From WHSW01 sp963769945 (GTDB lineage Bacteria > Actinomycetota > Thermoleophilia > Solirubrobacterales > 70-9): a DNA stretch of 64,000 nucleotides. A program made the position numbers and the translations under genes. Below, one piece after another: positions 62,202 to 64,000 of the stretch. The notes below the pieces were generated by a model. That model saw nothing but the letters and a program-made list of their open reading frames with translations, ran no database searches and was not told the DNA's origin. Where the stretch lies: contig CAVYOA010000016.1 in NCBI GenBank assembly GCA_963769945.1, positions 62,001 through 126,000 on the forward strand, written 5' to 3'. Positions within the stretch are counted from its first letter, which is position 1; the number at the start of each line of letters is the position of its first letter.

Positions 62202-63143
62202 CTACGCGCTGCTTACCTGCTGCTTGCGTTCGTAGTCAAGCTCGGTGCTGATCCCGAGGGCGCCTAGCGCCTCGCTCGCTGCCTCGAGGTTCTCCGCGTC
62301 ACGCACAGCTTGAGCAAGTGGCAGCTCGCCCGCGGCCGCCTCGAGGTCGAAGCAGAATGTAATCGCCCCGGCGGGCCCCAGCGCCGCCTGCCTGCGCCCG
62401 CCGCGGATCTCGGCGCTGCCGAGCTCGCCCCGCGCGCAGCGCACGACCTGCATGCTGGCCTCCGTCGCCGTCGACTTGGCAGCCCGTTCGAGCTCGTCGA
62501 CGATCATCGGGTCGACGCTCGAGGCGCCGATCCAGGCGCCGGCCCGAGCCAGCGTCGCCACCCGTGCCATCACCTCGTCGACGCTGAGCTCACCGTCGCA
62601 ACCGGCGCCGATCACGGCAACGATGCCCTCGATCCGCGGCGCAAGGCGCAGGCCGGCGGCGAGCATCACCGCGTCGCAAAGCGGGCTCGCCAGGCCGGGC
62701 TCATCGCCGACGGCGATCGCGTCGCCGCCGACGTCGACATAGATGACGAGGTCGCAGCCGAGCAGGCCCGCCGCCGCCGCGATTCCCGACTCGGCTCCCG
62801 GGGCGCCTTCGGTGACATCGATCAGCACCGTCGGATTGCCGAGATGGGCCGAAAGGTGCGCTTCGGCGAACGCGGCTCCCTCGGGGGTGGCCGTCTTCGG
62901 TCCTGCGAGCACGGCGTGATCGCCCAGCGGATCGCCGTTCTTGATCTCGCGCGCCGGTCGCGGGCCTGGGTGGGGATCGACGACCAGCCGCTCCCAGGCG
63001 ACCCCACCGAGCACGAACGGGGTTCCCATCGCCTCGCAGCGCCGAGCGACCGACAACGCACCGACAACGTCACCGCCACCGCCGATGCCGAGCACCAGAG
63101 CGCGGCGCGCATCGCTCACTCGCCGGTCGAATGACGGGGTCAT
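62202..63143 (-). CDS. DUF1152 family protein
   Basis: 313 residues. The family is recognised by the N-terminal glycine-rich nucleotide-like loop ALVLGIGGGGDVVGALSVAR, GGVAWERLVVDPHPGPRP, DLVIYVDVGGDAIAVGDEPG and ASPLCDAVMLAAGLRLAPRI. DUF1152 proteins occur mainly in archaea and some actinobacteria, with no established function. The loop suggests binding of a nucleotide or cofactor. Start ATG 63143. The 48-base gap upstream contains TGTTCG/CGAACA half-sites about 40 bases apart that I could not interpret. It may be transcribed with the DUF1802 gene. Confidence 0.85.
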   Translation of the reverse strand: MTPSFDRRVSDARRALVLGIGGGGDVVGALSVARRCEAMGTPFVLGGVAWERLVVDPHPGPRPAREIKNGDPLGDHAVLAGPKTATPEGAAFAEAHLSAHLGNPTVLIDVTEGAPGAESGIAAAAGLLGCDLVIYVDVGGDAIAVGDEPGLASPLCDAVMLAAGLRLAPRIEGIVAVIGAGCDGELSVDEVMARVATLARAGAWIGASSVDPMIVDELERAAKSTATEASMQVVRCARGELGSAEIRGGRRQAALGPAGAITFCFDLEAAAGELPLAQAVRDAENLEAASEALGALGISTELDYERKQQVSSA

Positions 63144-63191
63144 GTTCGCTCCCCGCGCACGTTCATGTCAGTTACTTGACTGCGCGAACAT

Positions 63192-63818
63192 TCAGGCGAG
63201 AGCCGGCTCGACGTTGCAGATCTCGCGAATCGCCGCAGCGGCCCGCGTGAACTCCTCGTCGGCCATCACCGGAGTGCCCTCGAAGGGCAGCTCACGATCG
63301 ATCTCGACCCACGAGCGACAGCCGTGGTACTCGTCGCGAACGCGAACCGTGACCGGCCGCGGGATCCGGTGGACCCTGAGCAGCAGTACGTGCAGCGGAT
63401 GAGTGCGCTTCCAGCGCAGGCGCTTGGTCGCGTAATCCTGGGTCCAGACGTGAAACGGCGAGAGCAGGTCGACGATGCGAGGATCGTCGGTCTCGAAGTG
63501 GTCAGCTACCTCGGCCCAGGCACGGATTCGGACCCGGTCGGGCTGGGGGATGCCGCCGTCTTGCAGCAGCGCCCGCGGCGGCGGCTCCTCGTCGGGCCAG
63601 ACGCCTTCCTCAAGCGCCCGGCGAAGCTCAGGGTGATGTGACTCGCGCACGAGGTCGTTGCGCTGATGGTCGAAGGTGGGGTAGAGGAAGAACTGCTCGT
63701 GTTCGAGCTCGAAGTGCTTGTTCTCCTCGCGCACGCCGCCCTTACGCAGGGTGAGCAGCTGCTCACCCTCAGATAGCGCGCGGGTTGTGACGGCCCACTC
63801 TTTAAAGGCAATAGGCAT
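63192..63818 (-). CDS. DUF1802 family protein
   Basis: 208 residues. FKEWAVTTRALSEGEQLLTL, LRKGGVREENKHFELEHEQF and FFLYPTFDHQRNDLV are the DUF1802 signature block. A second half has VRIRAWAEVADHFETDDPRI and LRWKRTHPLHVLLLRVHRIP. Function unknown; the family is widespread in actinobacteria and cyanobacteria. ATG 63818 lies about 75 bases downstream of a well-formed promoter at 63900-63928. Confidence 0.9.
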   Translation of the reverse strand: MPIAFKEWAVTTRALSEGEQLLTLRKGGVREENKHFELEHEQFFLYPTFDHQRNDLVRESHHPELRRALEEGVWPDEEPPPRALLQDGGIPQPDRVRIRAWAEVADHFETDDPRIVDLLSPFHVWTQDYATKRLRWKRTHPLHVLLLRVHRIPRPVTVRVRDEYHGCRSWVEIDRELPFEGTPVMADEEFTRAAAAIREICNVEPALA

Positions 63819-63899
63819 TGATTCGTTGGTTCCGGGGAGTTGACGTTGAAGGCTGGAACCTGGCCCTGGGGAGGGCGTTCCGGCCCGACGGGATGGCGC

Positions 63900-63928
63900 A
63901 GTGTAGACAAGGGGAGCGAAAATTCCAA
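63900..63928 (-). promoter_or_regulatory. Sigma-70-type promoter of the DUF1802 gene
   Basis: On the minus strand, TTGGAA (63923-63928), a 17-base spacer and TACACT (63900-63905). This is the best -35/-10 pair seen in the window; transcription would begin near 63893. Beyond it, to 64000, nothing else is recognisable. Confidence 0.6.
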
Positions 63929-64000
63929 GTTTGTGATCAATGTTGCGTTGCGCGTTCGAGGCGTTTAGGCTCAGCCGGGTCGGCGCGCCGAGTCCATCTG

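Noticed and set aside
63143..63192. LexA/SOS-type box upstream of the DUF1152 gene
   Set aside because: TGTTCG and CGAACA half-sites are about 40 bases apart rather than a compact CGAAC-N4-GTTCG palindrome.
1..64000. tRNA, rRNA or riboswitch genes
   Set aside because: No cloverleaf-like segment with TTCGAANCC-type T-arm, no conserved rRNA stretches and no recognisable riboswitch core were found by eye.

Overview
The window is GC-rich, gene-dense actinobacterial chromosome. An Rv1747-like FHA/ABC exporter, a mycobacterial-type CysM, an M67/JAMM peptidase, a YrbE/MlaE permease, frequent GTG/TTG starts and short-leader promoters together suggest a deep-branching actinobacterium, perhaps Thermoleophilia/Solirubrobacterales. 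That placement is inference. No rRNA, tRNA, CRISPR array, insertion sequence or phage gene was seen.

Layout. From 1 to 55.7 kb is one very large surface-glycan locus. It starts with a truncated GT4 gene, an FHA-ABC exporter (591-2558) and a histone-H1-like protein. A Wzm/Wzt polysaccharide exporter with a GT2 follows (3169-6211). A plus-strand block (6.3-19.2 kb) holds a GT4-GT2 double glycosyltransferase, methyltransferases, a deacetylase-like protein, GT2 enzymes and multi-spanning (GT-C-type) sugar transferases. From 19.2 to 27.6 kb, on the minus strand, lie a GT-C enzyme, an amino-acid ABC uptake system badly broken by frameshifts, a phosphodiesterase-like protein and a GT2. cysM (27637) interrupts. 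From 28.6 to 36.5 kb come a second GT4-GT2 enzyme, twin methyltransferases, a UDP-galactopyranose-mutase-like flavoprotein and a second ABC exporter. From 36.4 to 48.5 kb, on the minus strand, are a TylF-type methyltransferase, three tandem UGT-like glycosyltransferases and seven genes carrying eight related GT8-like domains. From 48.5 to 55.7 kb are two membrane glycan proteins, a GT2, an FkbM methyltransferase and two sugar epimerase/dehydratase genes. The tail (55.8-64 kb) is general: MlaE permease, GntR regulator, JAMM peptidase, zinc-ribbon protein, penicillin-acylase family protein, DUF1152 and DUF1802 proteins.

How it works together (inference): cytoplasmic glycosyltransferases and methyltransferases build a decorated polymer, two Wzm/Wzt-like ABC pairs export it, and GT-C enzymes add sugars outside from lipid-linked donors. 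The eight-domain GT8-like array next to three UGT-like genes is the most unusual part and my main candidate for an undescribed glycan system.

Two cautions. First, many genes are interrupted by single-base indels whose other side continues the same family in another frame. This pattern, in unrelated genes, looks like sequencing or assembly error rather than gene decay; such genes are given over their full span. Second, families come from motifs read by eye. No database search was possible.
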